A stretch of 64,000 bases of DNA from Natrinema salifodinae (GCF_900110455.1 NZ_FOIS01000002.1:682001-746000); one strand, 5' to 3'. Shown: positions 1 to 9,178, numbered from the stretch's first letter. The notes: generated by a model from the sequence alone, not told the origin. Translations and numbers: made by a program.

Positions 1-249
1 GAACTCGCGGACCGTGTCGGCGTGCTCGAACCGGATGCTCGAGCCGTCGAGGATCCGACCAGGCGACTCGACTAAGCCCATGATCGACCTGGCGGTGACG
101 CTCTTGCCCGAACCGCTCTCGCCGACGATGCCGGTCGTGGTTCCGGGCGCGAGGTCGAAGTCGACGCCGTCGACGGCGCGAATCACCTCCTTGTCGGTGA
201 AGAACGCGGTCTGGAGGTCCCGCACCGAGAGGATGGAATCGGTCGTCAT
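1..249 (-). CDS. dppD: Oligopeptide/dipeptide ABC transporter ATP-binding protein (N-terminal part only)
   Basis: Nucleotide-binding subunit of a peptide-type ABC importer; only the first 83 residues lie inside the window. The translation opens with MTTDSILSVRDLQ and carries the Walker A P-loop GESGSGKS around residues 43-50, the form seen in Opp/Dpp ATPases. The ATG overlaps the stop codon of the upstream permease (TGATG), so the two are probably translationally coupled. It is the fourth gene of a minus-strand operon (binding protein, two permeases, ATPase) that continues past the window edge, where a second ATPase (DppF type) would be expected. Substrate specificity cannot be read from this part. 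Confidence 0.9.
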   Translation of the reverse strand, partial: MTTDSILSVRDLQTAFFTDKEVIRAVDGVDFDLAPGTTTGIVGESGSGKSVTARSIMGLVESPGRILDGSSIRFEHADTVREF

Positions 250-1973
250 CACCCACCACCTCCGGTCGCTGCGGCGCCTTCAGCGCCCTCGCCGCTGTCG
301 CTCTCCGGATCGATGGCGTCGCGGATCCCGTCGCCGAGGGCGTTAAACGCCGTCACGACGAGCACGACCAGGACGCCGGGGAGGGTCGCGATGTGCCAGG
401 AGGACGTCGCGATGAACGCCTGGCCCTCGTTGACCGCGCGGCCCCATTCGGGCGTCGGCGCCTGAATGCCGTACCCGAGGAAGGACAGCGCCGCCACGCC
501 GATAATGACGCCGCCGAGCGACAGCGACGCGTACACGAGCATGTAGCCGGCGATGTACGGCGACATGTGTTTTCGCATCGTCGCCGACGGACGCTGTCCG
601 TAGCTCCGCGCGGCGTCGACCCATTCCTGCTGTGCGATCTGAAGCGACGGGCCGCGGACCGCTCGCCAGAGGAACGGCCAGCCCGTCGCTGCGAAAATCA
701 AAGCCAAGAGTATGCCTCCGTCGTAGATCGTTGCGATCGGGTGGTTCGCTTCCATGAACAGCACCGAGAGTAGTAAGACGACCAAGAACCGCGGCATCGA
801 GATCACCGAGTCGCTGACGAGGACCGTCACCATGTCGAGCAGGCCCTTGTAGTAGGCGGTCATCAGCGCCAGTCCCGTGGCGGTCGCCGCCATGAGGCCC
901 GTCGCCAGAACGCCGATGACCAACGACGCGCGCGCGCCGTACGCGACGAAGGTAAACAGATCCTTGCCGTCCTGATTGGTCCCGAACGGCGCGAACCGAT
1001 CGAACTGGTCGTAGCTCAGCGGCCCGACGTTCTGCTCGCCGCCTTGCGACCGGGTCGCCATGTTCGCATCGCCGTGGGTGATCGTCTGGACACCGTCCTC
1101 GCCGTAGTACGTGATCTCGTGTTCGTACGGCGCGTAGAGGTTCGCTTCGGCCGTCACCGGACTGAGCGCCGGCGCCCAGATCGCCATCACGATGAACATG
1201 AAGACGACGACGATGCCGAACAGCCCCCAGTAGTGGGTTCGAAGTCGGTCGACGCTGTCGTCGCGGGGCGTCCAATCGGCCTCCCGGTAGTGCTCGCGGA
1301 AGACCTGATACCCCCTCCAGAACCAGCCGAGGAGGGCGAACGCGTAGATGTAGACGACCGCGACGCGGAGCGCCCAGGCCCACGCGGGTGAGAGTCCGAG
1401 GAAAGTCCCCTCCCAACTCCCGTCGGGCGTCTGGTAGCCCTGATTCGGGATCGTCTCCCGGCTCGTCAGCGTCTGCAACTGAGTGACCGTCTCCAACCGG
1501 CGGACGAGCCAGGCGACCGCGGCGTCGAAGACGCCACCGACCGGCGTCGCGGCCAACAGGACGGTGACGACCCCGAGCACCGCGGCGACGATCGCGTACT
1601 CGAGAACCGCGTCGCGCTGGCCGCGGGCGGAAATCCCGACCCGGTCGGTCAGCGACCAGGGGACGACCAGCCACTTGAGGACGACGGCGACCAGCGCGAG
1701 GATCGCGAGCCAGGTCGCTACGTACCCGGCCGTACTGACGACCGCGCCGCCTGGTCCCGTGAGCGCACCGGCGACCGCAGCGGGGATCGTCGTGATCGAC
1801 TCGATCCCGAGCCGGACGGTGTTGCCGAGCCGGAGGAGTCCGGCCGCCACCATCCGGACCTCGAGTGCGAGCAACACGAGGAGAACGGCCAGCCAGCGAA
1901 GTGCCGGCCGTGGTTGCGCAGCGATGCGTTCGCGAAGCGTCTTGTCGTCGAATTCGGCGTGACTCACACTCAT
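249..1973 (-). CDS. dppC: Dipeptide/oligopeptide ABC transporter permease, DppC type, with long N-terminal membrane extension
   Basis: Second inner permease of the peptide importer. The last ~330 residues form the BPD_transp_1 domain, with the EAA-loop region (EWVDAARSYGQRPSATMRKH) that contacts the ATPase. The protein is 574 residues, against roughly 300-370 for usual DppC proteins. The extra ~240 residues at the N-terminus contain several hydrophobic segments of membrane character, and the glycine-rich C-terminus is low complexity. I chose the ATG at 1973 (MSVSHAEFDD) because it sits just before the upstream permease stop and gives an acidic cytoplasmic start; longer readings run into the neighbouring gene in another frame. 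The family call is solid; the role of the extension is unknown. Confidence 0.9.
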   Translation of the reverse strand: MSVSHAEFDDKTLRERIAAQPRPALRWLAVLLVLLALEVRMVAAGLLRLGNTVRLGIESITTIPAAVAGALTGPGGAVVSTAGYVATWLAILALVAVVLKWLVVPWSLTDRVGISARGQRDAVLEYAIVAAVLGVVTVLLAATPVGGVFDAAVAWLVRRLETVTQLQTLTSRETIPNQGYQTPDGSWEGTFLGLSPAWAWALRVAVVYIYAFALLGWFWRGYQVFREHYREADWTPRDDSVDRLRTHYWGLFGIVVVFMFIVMAIWAPALSPVTAEANLYAPYEHEITYYGEDGVQTITHGDANMATRSQGGEQNVGPLSYDQFDRFAPFGTNQDGKDLFTFVAYGARASLVIGVLATGLMAATATGLALMTAYYKGLLDMVTVLVSDSVISMPRFLVVLLLSVLFMEANHPIATIYDGGILLALIFAATGWPFLWRAVRGPSLQIAQQEWVDAARSYGQRPSATMRKHMSPYIAGYMLVYASLSLGGVIIGVAALSFLGYGIQAPTPEWGRAVNEGQAFIATSSWHIATLPGVLVVLVVTAFNALGDGIRDAIDPESDSGEGAEGAAATGGGG

Positions 1974-3037
1974 CCTGAATACCCCACACGTGGATCGAGG
2001 ACCGTATATAGCAGGTCCTGAACGATGTTGATCGAGACGATTAGGAGGATAAAGACGAACATCAGCGATCCCACGAGCGGGAGATCGCCCTGGGTGGCCG
2101 CCTGGAAGAACAGGTAACCGAGCCCGTTGATCCCGAAGATCGTCTCGACGATGACCGAGCCGCCGATCAGGATGAAGGCCTCGTTCGTGATGATCGGGAC
2201 CAGCGGAATCAACGCGTTGCGGAACACGTGTTTCCAGACGATGGCGCGCTCGGAGACCCCTTTCGCGCGGGCGGTCTCGACGTAATTGGAGTTGATCGTC
2301 TCGAGGACGGCGGTGCGGCCGATCCGCATCTCGGTCCCCATCGACGCCGATCCGAGTACGAGCGCCGCCGGGAGGACCTGCTTGATCGACGCCAGGAGTC
2401 CGACCGGCGAGAAGTAGATGCCGACCGGGACGCTCAACAGCCCCAGCGAGACCCACTCCGTTATCGCGAGGAAGTCAAGCGGCGGCTGGCCGACGAGACT
2501 GTTGATCTCCACCCCGAACGTGTGCCAATCGAATCCGAAGAATAACCGCTCGGACTGGCGGAGCACGGCGAGCAACATCACCGCCAACCAGAAGTTCGGC
2601 ATGGCTCGCCAGACGATGCCGCCGAAGGAAGCGGTGTAGTCGCTCCAGGTGTTGGGATTGAGGCCGGCGTAGAACCCCAACGGAATCCCGATGAACAGCG
2701 CGATCAACACCGACCAGAAGCCGAGCCAGAGCGTCCGGGGTGCGTAGGTCCCGATCATGGAGTAGACGCTCCGACCGTTGTTGATCACCCACGACTGCCC
2801 CAGGTTCAGCGTGATCAGGTCTCTCATGAACGAGAGGTATTGGTTCCAGAGCGGCTGGTTGAGTCCGAGCCGCTCTTCGATGCGTGCTTGTTGGGCGGGG
2901 CCCGCGTCGGGGCCCAGAATCGCGGCCACGGGATCGATCGGCCCCATCCGAACGATGATAAACGTGGCCGTCATTCCGATGAACACGACCGGAATTGCGA
3001 GGACGAGCCGTCGGAGGAAGTACCGCCAGCGGCTCAC
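1970..3037 (-). CDS. dppB: Dipeptide/oligopeptide ABC transporter permease, DppB type
   Basis: First permease of the importer: 355 residues, starting MSRWRYFLRRLVLAIPVVF with the first membrane helix immediately following, as is normal for DppB. The cytoplasmic loop YVETARAKGVSERAIVWKH is the EAA motif that docks on the ATPase, and the C-terminus LLYTVLDPRVGYSG is the typical DppB ending. The start codon is GTG. The stop overlaps the ATG of the DppC-type gene by 4 bases. The gene lies 159 nt downstream of the binding protein gene, far enough for differential expression of the binding protein, though nothing in the gap is recognisable as a processing site. Confidence 0.95.
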   Translation of the reverse strand: MSRWRYFLRRLVLAIPVVFIGMTATFIIVRMGPIDPVAAILGPDAGPAQQARIEERLGLNQPLWNQYLSFMRDLITLNLGQSWVINNGRSVYSMIGTYAPRTLWLGFWSVLIALFIGIPLGFYAGLNPNTWSDYTASFGGIVWRAMPNFWLAVMLLAVLRQSERLFFGFDWHTFGVEINSLVGQPPLDFLAITEWVSLGLLSVPVGIYFSPVGLLASIKQVLPAALVLGSASMGTEMRIGRTAVLETINSNYVETARAKGVSERAIVWKHVFRNALIPLVPIITNEAFILIGGSVIVETIFGINGLGYLFFQAATQGDLPLVGSLMFVFILLIVSINIVQDLLYTVLDPRVGYSG

Positions 3038-3196
3038 GATCGTTCACCCCACTCTTTCAGTACCGTCATGTATGCTATAGCGTGGTCAATCATGGCTGTT
3101 TCATAAATTTCACCAGTTCCGCTCGCGAATCGTCCCGCCGCGGACGAGACGGGGACGGGAGGGCGGAGGTCGATCGGACGAGCGGGTCCGCGGTGA

Positions 3197-4960
3197 CTAT
3201 TCGTCCAGCGTGACGTTGTTGAACACCTGCTGGTACTCGCCCATCGCACCGAACGGCTCGACGTCGACGTGGTCGTAGTAGAACTGCTCTTTGAGGTCGT
3301 GGAACATCGGGATCATGACCGCGTCCTCCCAGATGGCCTCCTCCATCTCGCGGTAGGCCTCGGCGCGAGTGTCCTCCGCCTCCGGATCGGGATTCGCGAC
3401 GACCGTGTCCCAGGCGCTCTGGGCCTTCTGTGCGGCGTCGGAGTTCACGTCGTCCCAGTCGAGGTAGTAGCCGTTGGTCTCCTCGGGCATCCGTGCGGTG
3501 TCCGTATTCGCCGGTTCGAAGCCGAACATCCCGTAGCCGGGGTCCGGCCAGCTCCAGGTCCAGCCCAGCGTGTAGGCTTCGAGGTCGCCGTTCTCGCCGC
3601 GCTCCTGTAGCGCCGCGAACGGCGCCGATTCGAGGTCGACCTCGATGCCGGTCCCGGCGAGCTTGTCCCGGATGTTCCGGCCGATCTCCTGGTAGGTGTC
3701 ACCCTCGTAGGTCGTGATGGTGAGCTCGTAGGGGTTATCCTCGGTGTAGCCGTCGGCCTCGAGCACCTCCCGAGCGGCGTCGCGATCGTTCTCGTTCGCG
3801 CTGTAGGGGTAGTCCTCGACGAACGAGTCGTAGTCACCCGGGAAGACGCCTGGCGGAAGGAACGTCCACGCCTCCTGGCCGCGGCCCTTCATGATCGTGT
3901 CGACGATTTCCGCGTGGTTGGTCACGTAGGCGACCGCCTGGCGAACGGACTGCGGCGTGTTCGCCGCGTTGAACGCGAGATAGCGGGTGCTGAGTTCGGG
4001 GACGCCGACGTAATCGACGGTCTCGCCGTTCTCGTCGAACGGCCCGTAGGTCCCGATCTGCCGGTTGCGGTCGTCGGTCTCGGCGTCGACTTTGTTCGGG
4101 TCGTATCGGGACGTCGGCAGCGTGAAGAAGTCGAGGCTCTTCTCCATCGCGGCGGTGACGCGTGCATCGTCGCCTTCGAGGATCTGCCAGTTGACGGCGT
4201 CGACGTTCGCCGTGCTCCCGTGGTAGTCGTCGTATTTGGTGACTCGCACGTCGGCGTCGGGGTCCCAGGAGTCGAACTCGAAGGGGCCGGTTCCCACCAG
4301 GCCCTCGTTTGCAAACTCGTTGTGATCGAGTTCGCCCTCGTAGCCCTCGATATCGCCGACGATACCCTCGGGGATCACCGAAAGCGCGTCGTACGCGAGG
4401 ATCTGCAACGCGTCGGGTGCCGGCGTCGCGAGCGTGATCTCCAGCGTGCTGTCGTCGACGGCCTCGACGGCGAGCGAGTCGGGGACGATCCGTCCCTCGT
4501 CGTCGAACTCCGCCTCGACGTCGAGGAACGAGGGATCGCCGACGATGAAGTTCGACCGTTCGCTGTTCTCGGACTCGGCGAGCCGTCGGAACGTGTAGAC
4601 GAAGTCGTCGGCCGTCAGCGAGTCGCCGTTGTGGAATTCGGCGTCTTTCAGGTGGAACGTGTACGTCAGGTTGTCGTCCGAGATCTCCACCTCCTCGGCG
4701 AGTTTGTTCTCGACCCTGGTCTCCCCGTTGGGGTAGTGGGTCAACGGCTCGCAGACCTGCTTGATGACTTGTCCCGAGGCGGTGTCCGTCGACTGGATCG
4801 GGTCCAGCGACGACATCGTCGCGTTACGGAGGTTCAGTTCGTTGTCGCTGCCTTCGTCGTCCGGCTCTCCGGTGAGACAGCCCGCCACTGTCGCCACCGC
4901 GGCACCGGAACCGGTCGCTTTGAGAAACGTTCGTCGAGAGAGACTATTTTCGTTCGACAT
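3197..4960 (-). CDS. dppA: Tat-exported lipoprotein, peptide-type ABC solute-binding protein (SBP_bac_5)
   Basis: Extracytoplasmic binding protein of the minus-strand importer, about 587 residues. The N-terminus has a twin-arginine signal (SRRTFLKATGSG) followed by a lipobox ending in AGC, so it should be folded in the cytoplasm, exported by Tat and lipid-anchored. The mature part follows the canonical family order: N-terminal lobe (DPIQSTDTASGQ, then TYTFHLKDAEFHNGDSLTAD), the GTGPFEFDSW segment, then the C-terminal lobe (NIRDKLAGTGIEVDLESAPF and GWTWSWPDPGYGMF). The ATG at 4960 was chosen because the signal peptide follows directly and a TATA element lies about 30 bases upstream; ATG 4972 is an alternative. 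It is a useful standard for the permuted homologue at 5441-7090. Confidence 0.95.
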   Translation of the reverse strand: MSNENSLSRRTFLKATGSGAAVATVAGCLTGEPDDEGSDNELNLRNATMSSLDPIQSTDTASGQVIKQVCEPLTHYPNGETRVENKLAEEVEISDDNLTYTFHLKDAEFHNGDSLTADDFVYTFRRLAESENSERSNFIVGDPSFLDVEAEFDDEGRIVPDSLAVEAVDDSTLEITLATPAPDALQILAYDALSVIPEGIVGDIEGYEGELDHNEFANEGLVGTGPFEFDSWDPDADVRVTKYDDYHGSTANVDAVNWQILEGDDARVTAAMEKSLDFFTLPTSRYDPNKVDAETDDRNRQIGTYGPFDENGETVDYVGVPELSTRYLAFNAANTPQSVRQAVAYVTNHAEIVDTIMKGRGQEAWTFLPPGVFPGDYDSFVEDYPYSANENDRDAAREVLEADGYTEDNPYELTITTYEGDTYQEIGRNIRDKLAGTGIEVDLESAPFAALQERGENGDLEAYTLGWTWSWPDPGYGMFGFEPANTDTARMPEETNGYYLDWDDVNSDAAQKAQSAWDTVVANPDPEAEDTRAEAYREMEEAIWEDAVMIPMFHDLKEQFYYDHVDVEPFGAMGEYQQVFNNVTLDE

Positions 4961-5440
4961 TCCGGATGGCATGAGAATCTCTACCGGTATAAATTTTTGT
5001 TTTGTTGTTCGTTGGGTCGATACCGGCGATTCCGCCCGACAAGAGCTACGGAGACAGTTATTTCCAATATGTGAGTGCGGAATTATGTATCGGTGTTTGG
5101 AAGATTTGAGCGAGTTGGGTGAACACCTATAGCTGATACCCAGATATAGACTGCATCTATTTACTTTCTCGGTTTTCGATAGCAAATAAAAATTATATAT
5201 GGTTGGTTATCCGGACGTGACCACATCCGGTGCGAGCATCGAGTCGCCGGGTCTCCAGTCATGGTCAACGGCAAAGGCTATCAGCAACCGGTCGGAATAA
5301 CGTAGTATCGTCCCGGACTGACCGCCGCCATCACAGTAACGGCCCAATCCGGGAGACAGTACGAGCGTTGATCGAAGGTTCGATCGAGAGAGCGCCGCTG
5401 AGCGCAAGGAATATGTCGCGGGGATATAAACGGCGTACTT
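4961..5440. other. Divergent intergenic region between two peptide transporter operons
   Basis: This 480-base gap holds no convincing gene. It is A+T-rich from about 4975 to 5210 and returns to normal composition towards the right. It must carry both outward promoters; only the minus-strand TATA element at 4988-4993 is reasonably clear. A TATA-like string at 5424-5430 (GATATAAAC context) sits only ~14 bases before the ATG at 5441, too close for a standard leaderless promoter. No tRNA, inverted-repeat element or ORF with haloarchaeal coding character was seen. Confidence 0.5.
4988..4993 (-). promoter_or_regulatory. TATA box for the minus-strand peptide transporter operon
   Basis: On the minus strand the sequence reads TTTATA within an A+T-rich stretch, centred about 30 bases before the ATG at 4960. 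In haloarchaea transcription usually starts 25-27 bases after the TATA centre, which predicts a start near 4964 and a leaderless or nearly leaderless transcript. This supports the choice of start codon. Confidence 0.55.
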
Positions 5441-7090
5441 ATGGCAGGGAATAGCGTCGGGCCGGGAGAAGGCGGGCGTCTGGACCGGCGTTCGCTCCTG
5501 CAACGAGCGGGGGCGGCCGTGGTCGCCGGAGCGGCAGGTTGTATCACGCCCAACACCGAAGTCGAAGCCGACGGCCCCGCCGAGGAGTTGCTTCAAAAGG
5601 GGTTCGACGCCGCGGGGATCGAACCGCCGTTCGAGACGACGATCGCGATCACCAGCGACGACGAGCGGATGCAGTTCGCCCAACTGTTCGAGACCGCGCT
5701 CGAGAACACGGGCTTTTTCGACGTCTCGATCGACCAACGGGAGTTCGGCTCGTATCTGGACCTCCTGACCGCGGCGGCCGACGAGGGCGAAAACGCCATG
5801 TTCGTCATGAGCTGGACCGGGGGCTGGGATCCCGACGACTACGTCAACATGCTGTTTCACTCGGACAATCACGCGCCCGACGGATTCAACGTCAACCACT
5901 ACGCGAACGACACCGTCGACGAGTACATCGATGCGGCCCTCGAGGAGACCTCCCGCGACGAGCGCGTCGGCATCTATCGGGACCTCCAGGAAGAACTGGT
6001 TGCCGACGCCCCGGCGGCGTTCGTTCGCTTTCGCGAATCAGCCCACGTCTGGAACGACGACGTCGTCGCCGACTGGCGGACGTACCCGCTCCGGCCGGGA
6101 TCGTACTACGCGGTGTACGCGCCCTGGGCCGGCGTCTCCACCGATATCGCGGACGGCGACGAATTCGTCGGCGATCTCGACAGCGACGTCACGGCCTACG
6201 ACCCGGTCCGGATGAACGATACCGCGTCCAGCCAGGCGACGGCCCTCGTCTACGAGCAACTCGTCGGGATCGATTTCGACGGCGAGGTCCGTCCGATGCT
6301 CGCCGACGAGTGGGAGCGTCTCGACGCGACGACCTACCGATTCTCCCTTCGCGAGGGCGTCCGGTTTCACAACGGCGAGGAACTCACCGCCGCTCACGTC
6401 GAGGGATCACTCGAACGCTACGAGGGAACACCACGAGAGACCGACGTCTACGACTGGTACGAGAGCGCCACGATCGTCGACGACTACACCGTCGATATCG
6501 AGTGCTGGCGGGAGTACGGGCCCCTCGAACAGTCGCTGTTCAACGTCCCGATCGTCCCGATGGCGGCGATCGACGGCGACCACGACCTCGAGTCGGCGCC
6601 GATCGGAACCGGTCCCTATCGGTTCGTCGAGCATCGAAGCGCCGATCACTGGCGGCTCGAGCGGTTCGACGATCACTGGTTCCAGGGCGACGGATCGGTC
6701 CCGGAAACGCCGCCCATCGAGACCGTCACGCTCGAGATCGTTACCGAGCGGGCGTCTCGGCAGGGCGCGCTCGAGGCCGGGAACGTTCACTGTAGTCCCG
6801 ACGTCCCGGCGGCGAGCCTGGCTAGCTTCGAGCGCGACGACGCGTACGGCGTCGATCGGCGCGTCGGCGGCGGGTTCGACGCGGTGATCTATCCGCTGTA
6901 CTGCGACCCGTTCACCGAGCGAGCGGTCCGGCGCGGATGTACCATGTTGCTCCCGCGCGAGCAAATCCTCGAAACCGTATACGACGGCATCGGCGAAGTC
7001 GCCTATACGCCGATTTCACCGCTACTCGAGGGGTATACTGACGAATCGTTCCGAGAATCGATCGCCGAGACGTACGTTCGGCCGAACTGA
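5441..7090 (+). CDS. Circularly permuted Tat lipoprotein, peptide-type ABC solute-binding protein (SBP_bac_5)
   Basis: Presumed binding protein of the plus-strand peptide importer, 549 residues. A Tat-like signal (DRRSLLQRAGAAVV) ends in a lipobox (AAGC, Cys34). The mature domain order is reversed from the family norm. Residues ~46-215 match the usual C-terminal lobe (AEELLQKGFDAAGIE, SWTGGWDPDDYVNMLFHSD, then YRDLQEELVADAPAAFVRF). Residues ~245-549 match the usual N-terminal lobe (TAYDPVRMNDTASSQA, TTYRFSLREGVRFHNGEEL, IGTGPYRFVEH, TPISPLLEGY). The last residues (IAETYVRPN) are where a normal protein would run into AEELL. The old termini are joined through residues ~216-244. It stays one open frame, 13 bases before the permease gene. 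The family call is firm; the permutation is read by eye from motif order. Confidence 0.85.
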   Translation: MAGNSVGPGEGGRLDRRSLLQRAGAAVVAGAAGCITPNTEVEADGPAEELLQKGFDAAGIEPPFETTIAITSDDERMQFAQLFETALENTGFFDVSIDQREFGSYLDLLTAAADEGENAMFVMSWTGGWDPDDYVNMLFHSDNHAPDGFNVNHYANDTVDEYIDAALEETSRDERVGIYRDLQEELVADAPAAFVRFRESAHVWNDDVVADWRTYPLRPGSYYAVYAPWAGVSTDIADGDEFVGDLDSDVTAYDPVRMNDTASSQATALVYEQLVGIDFDGEVRPMLADEWERLDATTYRFSLREGVRFHNGEELTAAHVEGSLERYEGTPRETDVYDWYESATIVDDYTVDIECWREYGPLEQSLFNVPIVPMAAIDGDHDLESAPIGTGPYRFVEHRSADHWRLERFDDHWFQGDGSVPETPPIETVTLEIVTERASRQGALEAGNVHCSPDVPAASLASFERDDAYGVDRRVGGGFDAVIYPLYCDPFTERAVRRGCTMLLPREQILETVYDGIGEVAYTPISPLLEGYTDESFRESIAETYVRPN

Positions 7091-7103
7091 TACCACGACC
7101 ACG

Positions 7104-8051
7104 ATGTCGCTCGGACGATACATCTGTAGACGAGTGTTGATCGCGGTCCCGGTCCTGCTCGGGGTCACGGCGCTTTCGTTCTCGTTCGTTCACCTACTCC
7201 CCGGCGACGCCGTCGACGCGATCGTCGGGTACCAGGACGTCAGCCCCGCGGTCGAGGCGTCGGTCCGGGCCGACTACCACCTCGACCGGCCGGTCTGGCA
7301 GCAGTACCTGCTGTGGCTGCGCGACGCGCTCGCCCTCGAATTCGGTCGCTCGCCGATCACCGGACGCAGCGTCACCGGGACGATCGGGCGACGGCTCCCG
7401 GCGACGCTCGCCCTCGGCGGAGCCGCCTGGCTGTGCGCGTTCGCGATCGGGATTCCGGCGGGAGTCGTCGCCGCGGTCAGGCGGGGCGAACCTGCCGACG
7501 AACTCAGCCGACTCGCCGCGCTGGCCGGGATCGCGACGCCGAACTTCTGGCTCGGCCTGGTCCTGTTGCTGATCTTCGGCGTCCGGCTGGGCTGGGTCCG
7601 GGTCATCCCGCCGGACGCGCCGCTCGCGAGCCTCGCGATGGCGAAGTTCATGCTTCTGCCGACGATCACGCTGGGGACGGCCTCGGCGGCGCTGGTTACC
7701 CGGCTGCTCCGGTCGTCGATGCTGCGCGAACTCGAGCGGCCGTACGTCCGGGCCGCCCGCGCGAAGGGGCTGCGCGAGCGGACGGTGATCGCGAAACACG
7801 CCCTGCGAAACGCCTTGCTGCCGGTCGTCACCGTTGCCGGCCTCCAGCTGGCGTTCCTGGTCGACGGCGCCGTCGTCGTCGAGCAGGTCTTCTCCTGGCC
7901 GGGAATGGGGCGACTGCTGGTCGAATCGATCCTCCGGCGGGACTATCCGATCCTCCAGGCGAGCGTCCTGCTCGTTGCAGTCGGGATCGTCCTCGCGAAC
8001 CTGCTCGTCGATATCGTCTACGCGGTGTTGGATCCACGAATTCGATACTGA
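7104..8051 (+). CDS. dppB: Peptide ABC transporter permease, DppB type
   Basis: Membrane permease of the plus-strand peptide importer, 315 residues, starting MSLGRYICRRVLIAVPVLLG. It shows about six hydrophobic segments, the EAA loop PYVRAARAKGLRERTVIAKH near residues 213-232 and the typical end IVYAVLDPRIRY. It follows the permuted binding protein by 13 bases and precedes the DppC-type gene by 2 bases, so the operon is tightly packed. It is a paralogue of the permease at 1970-3037 but slightly shorter, and its loop sequences differ enough to indicate an old duplication or separate acquisition. Confidence 0.94.
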   Translation: MSLGRYICRRVLIAVPVLLGVTALSFSFVHLLPGDAVDAIVGYQDVSPAVEASVRADYHLDRPVWQQYLLWLRDALALEFGRSPITGRSVTGTIGRRLPATLALGGAAWLCAFAIGIPAGVVAAVRRGEPADELSRLAALAGIATPNFWLGLVLLLIFGVRLGWVRVIPPDAPLASLAMAKFMLLPTITLGTASAALVTRLLRSSMLRELERPYVRAARAKGLRERTVIAKHALRNALLPVVTVAGLQLAFLVDGAVVVEQVFSWPGMGRLLVESILRRDYPILQASVLLVAVGIVLANLLVDIVYAVLDPRIRY

Positions 8052-8053
8052 CT

Positions 8054-9178
8054 ATGAACGACAGCGATCGAGACGCCGACTGCGAGCCCGCCCCCGACCG
8101 CGATCACGACGCCACCGAGCGCACCGCCGATCGCGGCCGAATTCGCATCGTCGGTTTCGAGGAAGCCGTCGCCGAGCGGCGCGACCGCGACGCGCGAGCG
8201 CAGTCGGCGGCTCCGGGGTCGGGCCCGGCCGCACCGAGGTCGGCCGACCGACCCGGCGGCCGAGCGAGTCGCCTCGCAGTCGCCTGGCGGCGGTTCCGTC
8301 GGAACCGAACGGCGATGGCCGGGCTGGGGATCATCGTCGTCATGGCGGTGCTCGCCGTCTTCGCGCGGCCGATCGAGGTGTCGACGACGGGCTACACGAT
8401 CACGCTCCAGCCGGTCTCGCTGGCCCCGTACGATCCCGCCGAGCCGTTCGTCGGCTCGCCGAACGCGCCGCCCTCGCAGGCCCACCCCTTCGGCACGGAC
8501 TGGGCGGGCCGCGATCAGCTCTCCCGGGTGCTCGTCGGCGGGCGCTACACCCTGAGCGTCGGCCTCCTCGCGGTCGTGCTGGCGCTTGGCGTCGGCGTGC
8601 CCCTCGGCGCGATCGCGGGCTACTTCGGCGGCTGGGTCGACGAACTCGTCATGCGCGTCGTCGACGTGCTCTACGCCTTCCCGTTTCTGGTGCTGGCGAT
8701 TGCGGTCGTCGCGATCCTCGGCCAGGGGTTCTGGAAGCTCGTGGCCGCGCTGGTCGTCACCGGCTGGCTCGGCTACGCCAGGCTGTTGCGCGGCGAGGTG
8801 CTCTCTGTCCGGGAGCGCGAGTACGTCACGGCCGCGAAAGCGCTGGGCGTCCCCGATCGGACGATCATCCGCAGGCACGTCGTGCCCAACGCCGTCGCGC
8901 CCGTGATCGTCCAGGCGACGCTCAACGTCGGAACGGTCGTCCTCACGGCCGCGGCGCTTGGCTTCCTCGGTCTCGGACTCGAACCCGGCAGCGCCGAGTG
9001 GGGCGCGATGCTCTCGCGGGGCCGGGAGTCGCTCGTCCAGGGTCACTGGCACGTCACGCTCTTCCCGGGGCTCGCGATCTTCCTGTTCGTGCTGGCGATC
9101 AACCTGGTCGGCGACGGCATTAACGGCGCGCTCGATCCCCGTCGGAACGTGAACGACGAACGGAGGCGGCTGCGCTGA
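8054..9178 (+). CDS. dppC: Peptide ABC transporter permease, DppC type, with charged N-terminal extension
   Basis: Second permease of the plus-strand importer, 374 residues from the ATG at 8054. The first ~85 residues are hydrophilic and rich in Asp, Arg and Ala (for example DRDHDATERTADRGR) and precede the first membrane helix (MAGLGIIVVMAVLAVF). The permease core follows, with HPFGTDWAGRDQLSRVLVGG, typical of DppC periplasmic loops, and the EAA loop YVTAAKALGVPDRTIIRRH. The stop overlaps the ATG of the next ATPase gene (TGATG). A longer reading upstream is in frame but would overlap the permease gene, so I rejected it. Confidence 0.93.
   Translation: MNDSDRDADCEPAPDRDHDATERTADRGRIRIVGFEEAVAERRDRDARAQSAAPGSGPAAPRSADRPGGRASRLAVAWRRFRRNRTAMAGLGIIVVMAVLAVFARPIEVSTTGYTITLQPVSLAPYDPAEPFVGSPNAPPSQAHPFGTDWAGRDQLSRVLVGGRYTLSVGLLAVVLALGVGVPLGAIAGYFGGWVDELVMRVVDVLYAFPFLVLAIAVVAILGQGFWKLVAALVVTGWLGYARLLRGEVLSVREREYVTAAKALGVPDRTIIRRHVVPNAVAPVIVQATLNVGTVVLTAAALGFLGLGLEPGSAEWGAMLSRGRESLVQGHWHVTLFPGLAIFLFVLAINLVGDGINGALDPRRNVNDERRRLR

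Noticed and set aside
3914-5074. Open frame of 386 codons antisense to the binding protein gene
   Set aside because: The sequence is Val/Arg/Asp repeats with no recognisable fold, and it overlaps a firmly identified gene along its whole length.
5230-5454. 74-codon plus-strand frame before the permuted binding protein
   Set aside because: Ser/Arg-rich, no ribosome binding site and overlapping the next gene start.
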